Positions 30,501-41,589 of a DNA stretch of 64,000 nucleotides are shown in pieces (within the stretch, counting starts at the first letter, position 1; the number at the start of each line of letters is the position of its first letter). Position numbers and translations under genes: made by a program. This DNA comes from Akebia trifoliata (lineage: Eukaryota > Streptophyta > Magnoliopsida > Ranunculales > Lardizabalaceae): contig CM030711.1 of the NCBI GenBank assembly GCA_017979445.1, positions 46,237,560 through 46,301,559 on the forward strand. Reading direction: 5' to 3'. The notes below the pieces were generated by a model. That model ran no database searches, was not told the origin of the DNA, and saw only the letters and a list, made by a program, of their open reading frames with translations.

Positions 30501-33500
30501 TGCATGAATATAAAATTGAGAAATATTTTGACAAGAACCTCGTGGTTTTAATTGCACAGCTAGCTCTGCCCCAGTCTTACAGTAACCCAATTTGGTATTT
30601 TTGTCAGTGATGTAAGGAACTGAACAATCCATGCAACATATGTACTCATCACCATAGTCTACCCTATTCCTGCATTTTGCACACCTATCCGTCACCTTCG
30701 GGTTTTCTGCTAAAGAGAAGTAAATATCAGATAAAAATGGTAGAAACATGGTTGACGTATTAACTTTGAGGTGTGGGTTCTAGTCCAGCTTACACACCAA
30801 AAAAGATGAAAAATGAAAGGAAAAGCATCCTGCATGTATTTTGAAGATAATAATGCATAAGAAATAAAAATGAAAAGATCCAAGACAAGCATCTTTGGTA
30901 AGGATACCTAGGGATCTAGAGCCGCAACTTATCCGACAAGATTATAGTATTACAACTATCAAATGGCTATAATCATCTGGGAAAACTCATAGATGGGGTC
31001 AAGTTGGAGGCTCTGAGCCCCTTGTAAATCTTCCAAGAGCCTAACCATTCTGTTTATAGATGGTTATTAAGTTCTTATCTCTCTGGACATAGATTTGTCC
31101 CAAACAAGACTATAGATTTGTGAAAAATGTGAGAGCAAAATAATCCATTGAGGACAAATATAATACTTGACATAACTTTCCTGTTGAATCAAAAGGAAAG
31201 TTTTCTATCCTACATAACTTTCTTATTGAATCAAAAGGTTTTACTGGCCTGGTTTGCAGCAATGGAAATGAGTGTAAAAAGGAAGGCAAGGGGGGTATTT
31301 TTCCCCTGAACAGAGCCCACTACAATCAGCTGACTGATCAATGATCACATGACCAGCGCCACATCCACCTATCCATTTGTTCTGACAAGATTCCGTCCAG
31401 TAGCATCCTACAGTTTATACAAGCATCAAAGAGCCAATTAAAAATTAATCCAAAGTACTATAAAAAAAAAATAATCAGAATAAAGGAGAATAATCAAAGT
31501 AAGTGAGCAAGAATATATTTCAACTGAACACATAACCATGAACATTGTTGATTGTTGGTGGATTTATCATGTTAAGCAATGCAATATGACTGTCAAATGG
31601 TATAAAGCCCGACTTATAGCTAAGGTCTTTCATCAACAACTTGGCATAGAATTCTCCAAAACCTACCATCTAGTTGTTGAACACTTAAGCTTGCCACCAT
31701 ACACATGGTTCTCTAGGCTGTTGACTCTAAAGGTTGGCTTATACGACAACTTGACGTGATAAACACACTCCTCGATGATCCCCCGTTCTCTTGCTTGCTA
31801 TATACATTTTGTGGTGTAAGATTATTTTAACAGGCTTGCTTGTGGATTAATACCCCTTGTGCCGCACGACCTAGCTTCGAATTCGTTCATCCTACTTGCC
31901 CAACTCACGTATATGAAGTTTACAAGGAAATAATGGACTTTGTCAAGCCCCACAAGCATGGTTTTGATGTTTTAATAGATTCCCGGTATAAAAATGGTTA
32001 TCATTGAAGTGAAGTTGACATATCCATGGGCTTAGACCCATAGCTCAGTTGGTTTGACACATTGCAAAACAACTTTGAGGTCGTGGGTTAAAGTCCAGCA
32101 TACCCATAAAAATAAAAATAAATGTTAACATATCCATGTTTGTTCTCCACGCCATGAAGTGAACAAGCAGTCCAATAAATGCCTCACCATCTCAAAAGGA
32201 CCTTGGGACTTGGTCTACCAATTCGAGCCAACTCAACCACTCTCATGTCATCTTTTTCTAGTGTAGACTCGTGACTGGGTTGGATGCCCAAATAGACAAG
32301 GCTCAACAACTAGATATTGTCTTTCTTGGAAGCAGTTTTGGGGCTCAAAAAAAGAGCCCACTATGTTCCGCTCGAGTGCTGAAGCTGAATATAAGGCCCT
32401 TGCAATAACTATCTCATAAATTCTATGGCTTTCATGTCTTCCATGCGATCTTTGCATACCTTTACAACGTCCACATGTGCTCTACTATGACAACCCCAAT
32501 GCCACAAACTTGGACGCAAATCCTATCTTTCATGCCCGTATAATACACAACAAATGGACTATCATTTTGCTCAAGACTAGGTTGCAAATGGCACTCTCAC
32601 TGGTCAATTTGTTCAATCCCAAAAACCAGTGCGTCGACATCTTTATAAAAGATGTTCCCAATCAATTTTCTTACCTTTTGTGCCAAACCAATGTTCATTC
32701 ATCCATAAGTTCAGAGGGTTGTACTCACAGTCACAGGGTATACAAGATAAATCGCCCAGCATAACCTGACCAATCTCCCAATCTTTCTCTTATTAAGTTT
32801 CTACCAGAAGATGGCACATGCAAACGCATATGTATCAAAAGGGTTTATTTGTAATTTAATGTATTAATTAAAGGTTTTTTAAATATTACATAGTAAAAAA
32901 GGATATTCTTGTAATTTTGAAAACTAATAACGTGATTATAGGGTTGGGATCTGCGGGAGTGCAATTTTATTGGTTTTTACCAAAATGGCCTGATTATATT
33001 GAGTTTAATTGTAAAAGTGGGGGCATTTGTGAGATCCAAATTTTGGTGTCCAACCACTTCTATTCCACCTTCTCATCATTATAATAGTAAAGATGTATAT
33101 CTTTTGCTAGTTTTCCTTCTTTTCTATATTTAGTTTCTGACTTTCTATGCATATCTTTTGTTTGATTTTCCTCTTATACATGTATAACATATTGTACCTT
33201 GTAATCCATGCTATAAATATAAAACCAGTGACTCAATTAGACCAAGCCATTAATTCAAATCATCGTCTAATCTTTCATTAATGTGCCTATTTTATTCATG
33301 ATTCACTCCCCCAATTATTTATAAAAAGAGGGAACTACCACTCATATCCAGGGCTGGCTCAAGGATAAGGCCACTTAGGCAATCGCCTAAGACCCCACAA
33401 TTTGAGAAACACCCTCAATTTTTTTTAACAGTTATCATTTTTATTTCCACACAAAAAATACTATTATCATTTTTTAATTATACAAACCTACTTACATGGT

Positions 33501-34533
33501 GGAATTAGGGGTGTCAATGGGTACCCATTTAACCAAAACCGAACTGGAACCGAAAACCCCAATTTCAGTTCCCTTTTTATTGGAACCAATTAGAGCTGGG
33601 TCTAAAATGGAACCGAACCAATAGGAACCGGAACCATTAAATTTTATCCAATGGGTACCCACGGTACCGAGAACCGATTTATATTTTCATTTCTTTTAAA
33701 AATAAGAGGTCCTTTTGCCGAAATGAGAGTGAGTGAGGGCCTTATGTATAGAACGAAAACCAGCATTCCAACCGCTGGTTTATTACATTTTTTATAATTT
33801 CGTAAAAACAAAAAAAATATTATTTTTTAATAATTTTCTGAATAATAAATTATTATTTATATAATATATTAAATATCGGCCTAATTATAAAATTTCACCT
33901 TAGGCCTCAACTTGTATGGAGCCGGCCCTACTCATATCCACCTACAACCATTTTTTTTAATTTTATCATATTCATTTGTAGAAAAATGTAAACTACGTTC
34001 AAAAGAAACACAATTCTCAACAGCCCATCAATTCCTCGTTCAATATTTTTTTTTTCCAAAAGCTATCTCTAAAGAACAATTCGATTACAAATATTCTTCA
34101 CCACTAATTATTCCACACCACAACAATAATCTTCCTATTTTAGCATGATAATTGAAGGTCCATTAATTACCTAACCTGAATGAGATTATCAACAGCTACC
34201 AATACAAATCAACAAAACTCCACCGAAATTCAAGCCATTTGAACTAAACATGAGAATCAAAATTCATAAAACATCACAATACAAGAAATTGAAAATAAAA
34301 ATAGAACAAAACCCTAGATTTCATGAACACGAACGAAATAGCATCTGATCTGAACTAATAGATATAATTTAAGATCGAAACAGAGAATTTAAAAATTCTA
34401 GAAAAAAAAAACCGAATAAAATCGTTTTGATTTAGAAAATTTTACCGTGAGAAGGGAGACTCTGTGAGATTGTCAAAGAGAGGTGAGAGAGGAGAAAGAG
34501 AAGAAACAGCTTCGAACGCCATTTCTCCATCAT
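27509..34533 (-). CDS. Secreted/single-pass membrane protein with cysteine-rich region and thrombospondin type-1 domain
   Basis: Minus-strand exons, in order, are 34533-34446, 31407-31249, 30706-30539, 30403-30249, 29737-29565 and 27563-27509. All phases agree, giving 265 residues. A hydrophobic signal peptide occupies about 1-24 ([18 protein letters not shown]). A Cys-rich region (about 31-138, with CYWTESC and CAKCRN motifs) is followed by a thrombospondin type-1 domain (about 143-202) with the [20 protein letters not shown] core and the closing CNLRSC. A basic stretch leads to one transmembrane helix at about 221-243 and a short tail ending LEGYS. The protein probably sits in the secretory pathway or plasma membrane with the Cys-rich part outside. 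Intron 2 begins with GC (CCAG|GCCAGT) because no GT donor keeps the phase. The last 55-nt exon lies about 2 kb away and is supported by phase and splice sites only. Intron 1 (3 kb) hosts a copia relic, a SINE, a Helitron-like element and a hAT MITE. Function is unknown to me. Confidence 0.85.
27743..28283. mobile_element. hAT-like MITE, GCTGCAACTTGGG family, copy B, in TSP1-gene intron 5
   Basis: It begins TAGGGCTGCAACTTGGGTGG and ends CCACCCAAGTTGCAGTCCTA, a near-perfect inverted repeat of about 20 bp. The 8-bp flanks are ATTCATTA and ATTCAGTG, matching at five leading positions as expected for an aged hAT duplication. It is the best preserved of the three copies in the window. Confidence 0.85.
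30749..30800 (+). mobile_element. SINE family B relic (3' part)
   Basis: GGTTGACGTATTAACTTTGA, then GTGGGTTCTAGTCCAGCTTA, matches the second half of the family-B SINEs at 9274 and 32029, including a mutated B box. The A-box half is missing. It lies in TSP1-gene intron 2. Confidence 0.55.
31538..32765 (+). pseudogene. Decayed Ty1/copia retrotransposon polyprotein fragment, antisense in TSP1-gene intron 1
   Basis: An interrupted series of frames on the plus strand resembles copia polyprotein. It starts with the reverse transcriptase ([19 protein letters not shown] at about 31594-31650, the usual YKARLVAKGF motif), continues with the RNase H SSAEAEYRALA-like segment near 32370-32400, and ends with an LADIFTK-like terminus near 32635-32650. 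Stops and frame changes break it throughout and no LTRs are evident. It has no coding capacity. A family-B SINE sits inside it at 32029-32123. Confidence 0.8.
32029..32123 (+). mobile_element. tRNA-derived SINE, family B, nested in the copia relic
   Basis: GCTTAGACCCATAGCTCAGT (A box) and GTCGTGGGTTAAAGTCC (weakened B box), followed by an AAAATAAAAATAAA tail, define the copy. It is flanked by GTTGACATATCCATG (32014-32028) and GTTAACATATCCATG (32124-32138), a 15-bp duplication with one mismatch. Confidence 0.9.
32804..33093 (-). mobile_element. Helitron-like non-autonomous element
   Basis: Read on the minus strand it starts TCTTTACTATTATAATGATG and ends with a small hairpin (ATGCGTTTGCAT) followed by GTGCCATCTTCTGG, a CTRR-type terminus. 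The host bases are A before and T after, as for Helitron insertion. Related copies are at about 36114-36240 and 39254-39518. It has no helicase sequence. Confidence 0.6.
33349..33930. mobile_element. hAT-like MITE with perfect 8-bp target duplication
   Basis: The ends are CAGGGCTGGCTC at left and GAGCCGGCCCTA at right, a 12-bp inverted repeat with one internal mismatch. The identical 8-bp sequence CTCATATC flanks both sides (33341-33348 and 33931-33938). The subterminal AAGGCCACTTAGGCAATCGC is shared with the larger element near 1166-4098. Inside, a block at about 33508-33685 rich in GGAACC words, with inverted ends AATGGGTACCCA, may be a second element nested within it. Confidence 0.9.
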
Positions 34534-34695
34534 CTCCGTTTAACATCCTCATCAAGTCAGCAAATTACCTATATCAGATTTATAACAAGGACTGTCTCTA
34601 AAATACGCCGTGGGTGTATATGCTGCCTAGGCTAAAGTCAACCAACAATTACCGAACGATTAGCATAGTGTGTCTCTCATAAGCCATATCAAAAA

Positions 34696-35053
34696 GTGCT
34701 GTCAATGGATTGGGTTCGGGTCGTTTGGTTACCAGAAGATTGGATCTGATTCCAAACTTATCCGTTAAGCAAGCAATGAGATCTCAATATTAAGATCCGT
34801 TACCAATCCAATAGCAATTGGATTGGGCCTGGATCAAGCCAAACCCAGTTTGATATTCAAAATTAAAATAAACTTCAAACATTTAAACAAAATATATAGT
34901 ATTATTATATACTTTCTCACATTTTATTGAATTGGGAGATTGATCCAAAATCCAAGTTATCGGATCACATCCTTATTAGAATCCAAGTCCTTGATGGAGA
35001 TCCGAAGTTATCGAATCAGATTTCGATTTTGATCTGATCCATTGATAGCCCTA
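34696..35053. mobile_element. Inverted-repeat element, TGTCAATGGA family, copy 1
   Basis: It opens GTGCTGTCAATGGATTGGG and closes GATCCATTGATAGCCCTA, complementary over about 15 bp. The interior is rich in GGATC/GATCC words. A related element at 35466-35875 shares the TGTCAATGGA terminus. Confidence 0.6.
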
Positions 35054-35465
35054 AAATCAACTGATCTCGTTGGTCCACTAACCCGATCATGCCCATTCCC
35101 AAAATAAGGTTTAGGATCTTCGTATTTTAGCATGGAAAGATAGGGTTGAGCTCAACAAATTTCAACCCATCAAATATGGAATACAGCCTAGCAATACCAA
35201 ACACATCCTTACCCACTAATGCACATATTATATATGGTTAAATGTATGGAAAGCACAACTTGCTAGTAAAGTCCACAGGTGATCAAGGGTGGGTTTAGGG
35301 TGGGGGTGCCTCATAAGAATTTTCAAAGTCTATGGATTAGTGAGCTATTGAGACAGATTTTAGTGGTAGATAACAAAATCTGTCACTATTGCCCCCACAC
35401 AAAAAAAAAAAAAATTTCACCCTTCACTGCTCCCACAAATATTATGTTTCACTCTCAGTAACCTA

Positions 35466-35875
35466 AGGGTGTCAATGGACAGTCAAAAATTCAAATCTGA
35501 TTCGAATTTAAATATTATCCGAAATTTTTGGATATTAACATTTTGAATACGATAATATCCGATTCAAAATAATATATGATATATTATTTTATTTGATTAA
35601 TTTTTTATATAAATAATATAATATATAATAGGGGTTTTTTTTTTTAATAATGAAATATCATTGGATAAGGAAAAATTATGTGTTTTATTATATACTAATT
35701 ATTTGAATTCTAATCAAATATTATCCGATATCCGATAAGATAATTGGATTCGAATTATGATAGAGTTTTAGAACATCCGTCATATTTGAATTCAAATTTG
35801 AATATCAAATAAAAATTTTGGATTTAGATTCAAATATGGTTGTATCCGAACCGATAAGCATCCATTGACAACCTT
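35466..35875. mobile_element. Inverted-repeat element, TGTCAATGGA family, copy 2
   Basis: AGGGTGTCAATGGACAG at left and ATCCATTGACAACCTT at right form inverted ends. The interior has repeated CCGATATCCG-like and GAATTC-like words and an AT-rich core. It contains no gene. Confidence 0.6.
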
Positions 35876-36113
35876 TGCCCATAAAAAAATTCTACTCTTG
35901 GTTGCCTCTGTATGGGCAAATTCCTGACACCGCCCCTATGGGTGATGATACCATAGACCTAGTTGATTTCCTACCATCATTGAGTTGTTGATCTCATTAA
36001 AAGTACACTTAGCGATAAAAAGAAATAGTTGTATGATTTTGTTAGTTTAGGATTTGAACGGAAAAGAAAAATACTAGTATGTCCATGGATTGTTCTTTTA
36101 TCTATATAATCTA

Positions 36114-36240
36114 CTAGAAGGTATCATGAGCAAATGCACATGTATCGGAAGGGTTTATTTGTAATTTAAAATATTAATTAAAAGGCTTTTGGGCTATTGG
36201 GAGGATTCACTATTCTCATTATAATAGTAATAAAAATATG
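36114..36240 (-). mobile_element. Helitron-like element, internally deleted
   Basis: The minus strand ends with a GTGCATTTGCTCAT hairpin region, then GATACCTTCTAG, followed by host T; its other end carries TACTATTATAATGAG. Both match the copies at 32804-33093 and 39254-39518, but the middle is gone. Confidence 0.5.
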
Positions 36241-36289
36241 GTCCCCTACAAGTGGAAGAACTAAAATGAGACAAAGAGAGGAAAAACAC

Positions 36290-37101
36290 TTAGGGTATGC
36301 TTGATTGCACATGGAAAATAGGGTGGAAAATCAATTTCCATGGAAAATGACATTTTTCAAGTGTTTGATTGCACATGGAAATGGAAATTCATTTTCCACC
36401 CCCTTCAAAAAGTCCACTAAATCATGATTTCACTTTCCCACCCATATGGGTGGGAAAGTGAAATCCACCCATATTTTCCATCCCCAATTCTTCCCCACTC
36501 ATATCTTCTCCCTTCACCTACCACCACCATCATCATTACACTAACCTCGTCGTCGTCACCATCGCCGTCGTCATTGCCGTCTCCGTTATCATCATCTCCG
36601 GCCACTTTCTCTCTCTTTCACCGCCTTCGCCGCCACCACCACCACCACCACTTTCTCCCCCCATCTTCCTCATCATCTTTTTCCTTACTTACCTCCGCCT
36701 CTGTCACCGTCGCCACCATCACCACCACGTTATCTCATCTTCTTCCTCACTTATCTCCATCGTCGTCGTTGCCGCCACCGTAGCCGTCGTCTCCTCCGCC
36801 ATCGTCTCCGTCGCTGCCACCCTCGCCGTCGCCTCCTCCGCCATCGTCTCCGTCGCTGCCACCCTCGCCGTCGCCACTGCCATCGTCGCCGCATCCTCCC
36901 CCCTCCCTCTTCCTCCTCATCTTCTTTTTCCTCTCCCCCTCCTCCTCTTCTTCTTTTTTATCATATTTTCCCATGATTTTATTCAAGTAAAATCAAACAA
37001 TGGAATTTGATTTTCCAACCCTACCTATTTTCCACAACTATTTTTCCATGGATTTCAAATTCCATGGAAAGTCACTTTCCATGCAATCAAACATACCCTA
37101 A
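36290..37101. mobile_element. Inverted-repeat element (TTAGGGTATG...) carrying a trinucleotide-rich CG island
   Basis: The left end TTAGGGTATGCTTGATTGCA and right end TGCAATCAAACATACCCTAA are inverted repeats of 20 bp with one mismatch. The interior at about 36540-36960 is a C-rich period-3 tract of CGTCGTCGTC / CGCCACCACC words, including a 42-bp unit repeated twice at 36792-36875. No target duplication is clear. Open frames through the tract give only Ser/Pro or Asp/Gly low-complexity peptides. Confidence 0.75.
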
Positions 37102-38811
37102 GGTTTTCTTTTTTTAATTTTGGAGAAATTAGTTAAAGGACATTGACGAAGGGATTTCTTTTTAATTAGCCCTTAAGTTTTAAGGTTTCTCTTAAATTAG
37201 TCCATTTAGAAAAAATTTATTTCTAACCAATCCCTGAAACCCCACTCCATCCATCTCTCACTATTGAAATGTTGAAATTGCCCTAACCATTTGAACTCTC
37301 CATTTTTTGTCAAAAAAAAATGGATTTCCAAAACCTTAGACAAGTTTTGGAGATTCCATTTCAATGGAAAGGATTTGACAAAGAAGAAGAAGTCATTTTC
37401 AATGATTTTTTCAAGTATTTTGAAGATATATGTAAAAATTAGGACTTTTTGGTTATTATTATTTTTTTTTTTACTTCGTTTTTGAATGAAAATCAACCAA
37501 GGATGGTTCCTCTAATTTGAAATCATCTACACAAGTCGTTATGTCAAGTTTTTAGTTGATCTTTCCATATACTTTAGTCAGAAAACTCTAAAAACATCTT
37601 TATAGGTGGGTTTTACTAACATCGAGCTCACCACTTTTTGTTGTCAAGTTCAATATTTTATTATCAAGTTCAACGTTTTGTTTTTTTTTTTTGTTTTTTA
37701 AATGGTTAAATTTGACATTTTTTAAAAAATTTATCGAACTCAACCATAAAAATTGGTGAGGTCAACAATAACTAAAAATTGGTGAGCTTGAAAATAAATT
37801 AAACTAGCAAGCTTGACAATAAATAAAAATTGGCAAGCTCGACAATAAAAATGTTGAACTCGACAATAAATAGAAAGTGGTGAGCTTGGCACTATATAAA
37901 TTTTTTTTTAATCCCACTTTCGTTCTTCATATTTTTACTATAAATCATCGAATTAAATTAAAAAAATACATCTAAATATTCAAAATTAAAAATATATCAT
38001 TTATATTTGTTAAAAAAAAAATCATCGAAAATGATTGGAATCAACATTGGAAAATCTAAGCATGTGAAGAAGATGAAAAAAAGATAGTTTGGGTATTTAA
38101 AAAACATTACAACTTGAGATGAGGTTGAGGGCCTTTAAGATATAAGAAGTTTAAAAAATTTACTAAATGGGCTATAAAAAGTTTACTAAATGAACTAGTT
38201 AGAAAGAAATCCATGTGTTAAGGTCTTTTAAGTAATTTCCATTTTTTTTTAACGCGGACTGGTCAGGGACCATGCGATTTCTATAGACCATAGAGAAAGT
38301 TGGGGATGCTTTTGAAAATGGTAATGCAACCAAATCCATTTAATCGAGACGAGGATTGGACCTAACTTAGGCCCCATAAGGGTGTAGGGTTGGTCTAAAG
38401 ACACCCCCATCTAGATCCAATCTAATAATGATTGGATCTTGTCAAACTCGGTTTGACAGACAAAATCTAAATAAACTTCATATATTTAAACAAATATAAT
38501 ATCAATTATATGCTCTCTAAATGTTTTATCGGATCGTAGATGGGGGCTTAATTGAAACAAATTCGATCCAATAAGATATCATATCAAAATCATACCAAAT
38601 CAGATACTTATCAAGATCCAAAACATCAATCTAGACCCCCGAAGTGATCAGATTGGAATAAGTTAGATTTTGGATTTAATCGAATTAATTGACAGCCCTA
38701 GGAAGTTGCATGTTTCTAATAATAAGAGTTATTAAACTACTTCAATTGTTTTTTTTTATTAAGGTGTACGTATAAATAGAATGACTTTCATTGATATATG
38801 CTTTTCTCTGA

Positions 38812-39128
38812 GGCCATGTTTGGATTGAGGGAAGTGGAGAGGAGAAACACAATTTCTCTCCATCATGTTTGAGTTGATAAGAGAGAACTTGGGATAACTT
38901 TGAAATTTTAAAATATCTTAAAAGAGATCTAGGGGCAAAGTAGGAATTATAAAAAAATTTAAAAGAATTTCTCTCCCTTTCTCTCCACTTTTAGAGAGAA
39001 AGAAAACTCATATTTTTTTTTCTCTCCACTTCTCTCCCCACTTAACAATCCAAATAAGAGAAATGGAAAGAAAATCACTTATTTTCTCTTCTCCTTCTCT
39101 CCATTTTTCTCAATCCAAACACAACGTT
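38812..39128. mobile_element. Inverted-repeat MITE, ATGTTTGGATTGAG family
   Basis: The left end CCATGTTTGGATTGAGGGAA is complementary to the right end TTTTCTCAATCCAAACACAA. The interior is dominated by CTCTCC/GGAGAG words. At about 317 bp and with no coding content it fits a PIF- or hAT-type MITE; the superfamily is not certain. Confidence 0.7.
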
Positions 39129-39253
39129 ACTATGTCGTCATCGCCATCGTCATCATCATCATTAAACATTTAACCCAAAGATTTGGTGTCAACCAAATAG
39201 ACCATGCTACTCTACTCAATTTTATCCTAACTCACATTTTCTATTGTTGAAAA

Positions 39254-39518
39254 CTAGAAGGTGGCATGTGCAAACGCACATTTATCTAAAGGACTTATTT
39301 GTATTTCTAAAATTATTTAAAGGGTGGTTTTGAAGATTACATAGATGTTTTTGTAATTTCAAAAACTAACCAACTTGATCTAAGGACGTGCAATTGCATT
39401 TTTTTTTTCAGGTTTTTGACCAAAATGACCTTAGTTTCGGTGGGGAATTTTTGGAATCTAAATTTTGGTGTCAAACCACTTTTTACGCCACATTCTCTCA
39501 CTATAATAGTAAAAATGA
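39254..39518 (-). mobile_element. Helitron-like non-autonomous element
   Basis: The minus strand begins TCATTTTTACTATTATAGTG and ends with the perfect hairpin GTGCGTTTGCAC, then ATGCCACCTTCTAG and host T. It aligns along its length with the copy at 32804-33093 (shared GACCAAAATG and TTTTGGTGTC blocks). Confidence 0.65.
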
Positions 39519-40170
39519 AATAACATCTCCCTTTCACTATTTCAGTCGACGTTCTCTTAGATATTTCATCTGCTCTTTTTAACCTTCAATTTGTGTTTCC
39601 TTTTTAACTATTACTGTAATTCGTTACTATTGAACATGTCCAAATCATTTCAATCAACCTTCTCTTAATTTATCAAACATTGATCAATTGTTCCTATTTG
39701 TAGAATGCAACCATTTCTAGTTTTATCTTTCAACATATCCATTTTAACATTATTCCCGTCTTTGCTATTGATATATTAACATGAAGTTTCTTGACCACTC
39801 TACATTCAGTTTGATAAAGCATTGTTAGTCTTGTTGTTTACGGCTATCTATTAGAATTTGCTTTTTAATTTCATTGGTATACGCGAATCACATAGCACTC
39901 CAATAACCCACCATTTCTACTTTAACAATCCATCTTTGATTTCATGGGTGATATCTCTTCAACCCCTCAGGAGTAGGGCAATTGTTCAAAATTTCATGAA
40001 CCTATGAATTCCTTGGGGCCACCCTCTAGGGTTCGATTGACACTCGACTCAATCAGTTGCACGTAGAACTTTTTGAGGGGCAGTGCGTGCAACCATGATA
40101 GTAGTCTCACCCAAAGATTTTGACAAGGGTAGAAGAGTGTGTCCCACTTCAACAAATTTTGATGGAAAAT

Positions 40171-40300
40171 GCTGGAGTGACATTAAAACTGACATCGGTT
40201 TCACATATTTCTGATGTTGATGTGCGTACAAAATCATAAATGTTTTCATCGAGATACACAGCAATGTGTGAAACGGTGTCAGTTTAATGTCACTCCACCA
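40171..40300. repeat. Foldback hairpin element, copy 4
   Basis: The arms at 40171-40206 (GCTGGAGTGACATTAAAACT...) and 40264-40300 are complementary except for small indels. The loop holds TTTTCATCGAGATACACA at 40243-40260, the reverse complement of the loop motif of copy 3. Only the outer part of the arm resembles copies 1 and 3. Confidence 0.8.
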
Positions 40301-40452
40301 TGACTCTACATGGATAAGTAGTTGGTGGCATGTGGGTTTGCACATGAGTTATAAAAAATTGTATTATGTAAGAAAAAAAAATTAAAATCCATCTATAATT
40401 AATTTATGAAATTATTAGGAATTTCAAATAGATAACCTTGTTTAATAAGAAT

Positions 40453-40625
40453 TTTGTTAACATGTGCCCACATTTAAGCTGCATTAAAAACACCTTGGAA
40501 ATAAGCATTTGAAAGTATTTTTGGTAAAATAAAAATTTTTGAGGGCAATTCGGGTAGAAATTCAATTTTCAAAATGTATTTATTGCACTTTAATGTCTGT
40601 CCTCAAGCACAAGTTAACAAGTCCC
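40453..40625. mobile_element. MITE, GTTAAC/GTGCCC family
   Basis: The ends TTGTTAACATGTGCCCAC and GCACAAGTTAACAAG are inverted. The subterminal GCATTAAAAACACCTTGGAA and GAAATAAGCATTTGAAAGTA blocks match the RPT6-intron copy at 24406-24580. Confidence 0.75.
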
Positions 40626-40629
40626 AATA

Positions 40630-41016
40630 AGGATCTTGTTAACATGTATTGGGTAGGCCATTTCAAAATTTTGAAGAAATCCTCCCCATTATATGACTTG
40701 TAAAATTTTGAATTTATTTCACACCCCTATATTTCCACCAAAATTGAGAACACCTCCTTGAAAATGCCACATGTAATCTAATTGAGAGGGTTCCTTTAAA
40801 ATTTTGAAGCGGAAAATATGGGATATCTGCTTCAAAGTTTTTTCTTCTGAAGGACAGACCTTAAACTGCATTAAATACACCTTGAAAATAAGCATTTGAG
40901 AGTATTTTTGGTAAAGCAAAATCTTTTGCAAACTTTTTTAGTTGAAAAATCAATTTTCAAAGTGTATTTATTACACTTTAACGCGTGCCCTTCGACACAG
41001 GTTAACAACAGGACCC
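40630..41016. mobile_element. Nested MITEs: GTTAAC-family copy interrupted by an AAAATTTTGAAGC element
   Basis: A left end CTTGTTAACATGT at about 40632 and a right end CAGGTTAACAA at about 41008 bracket the usual interior block AAATAAGCATTTGAGAGTAT (about 40888). Between the left end and that block lies a separate inverted-repeat element at about 40652-40845. It starts CCATTTCAAAATTTTGAAG and ends AAAATTTTGAAGCGGAAAAT, and has a second copy at 53153-53341. The insertion order follows from the nesting. Confidence 0.65.
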
Positions 41017-41421
41017 ATTTAATAAAATGTAATATTATTTTGATTAGCAAAAAAGTTACATTATTTAATGTAATACAAGTGCATAAACATACTTTAAAAA
41101 ATCAGGATTTGCACAAAATATATTCTCCTTTAGCGAAAGGTTTATTTATAGATACCCCTTCACTTTTTGTTCAATATTTGAGATACCCATGAATTTTCAA
41201 ATTGACGACATGCCCCATTAAAATAGATTTTATTGAGAGACTACCATACAAGGACCTACCTAGATACCCTTGCCTTCAACTTTTAATCAAAACCCCATGA
41301 TTTTTTTATTAGAAAATTAATCCTTCTCCAAAAATCCCATAATATCATTCTTGAAATATGAAAGTTGAAGGAGAGAGAATCTAAAGGTTGAAGATGAACG
41401 TAAAAATCATTTTAGAGATGT

Positions 41422-41589
41422 AATTTTCTGACTCGAAAATTTTCACTCAATTTGTATGTGACTGACGTGGCAAGGGCACAAAATCATAGGTCTTTTTCTT
41501 TGAGATACACAAGGAAAAGATCAACGGTTCTGTGCCCTTACCATATCAATTGAGTACAAATCATGTGAAAATTTTCAAGTCAGAAAATC
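41422..41589. repeat. Foldback hairpin element, copy 5
   Basis: Arms of about 58 bp (41422-41480 and 41531-41589) are inverted, with long perfect blocks such as GAAAATTTTCAC and AAGGGCACA. The loop contains TTTCTTTGAGATACACAAGG (41495-41514). The arms have no evident similarity to copies 1, 3 or 4. Confidence 0.85.

Noticed and set aside
36417..36986. Asp/Gly-rich or Ser/Pro-rich open frames
   Set aside because: They are translations of a period-3 CG-rich repeat inside a transposon, open on both strands, with no conserved domain.
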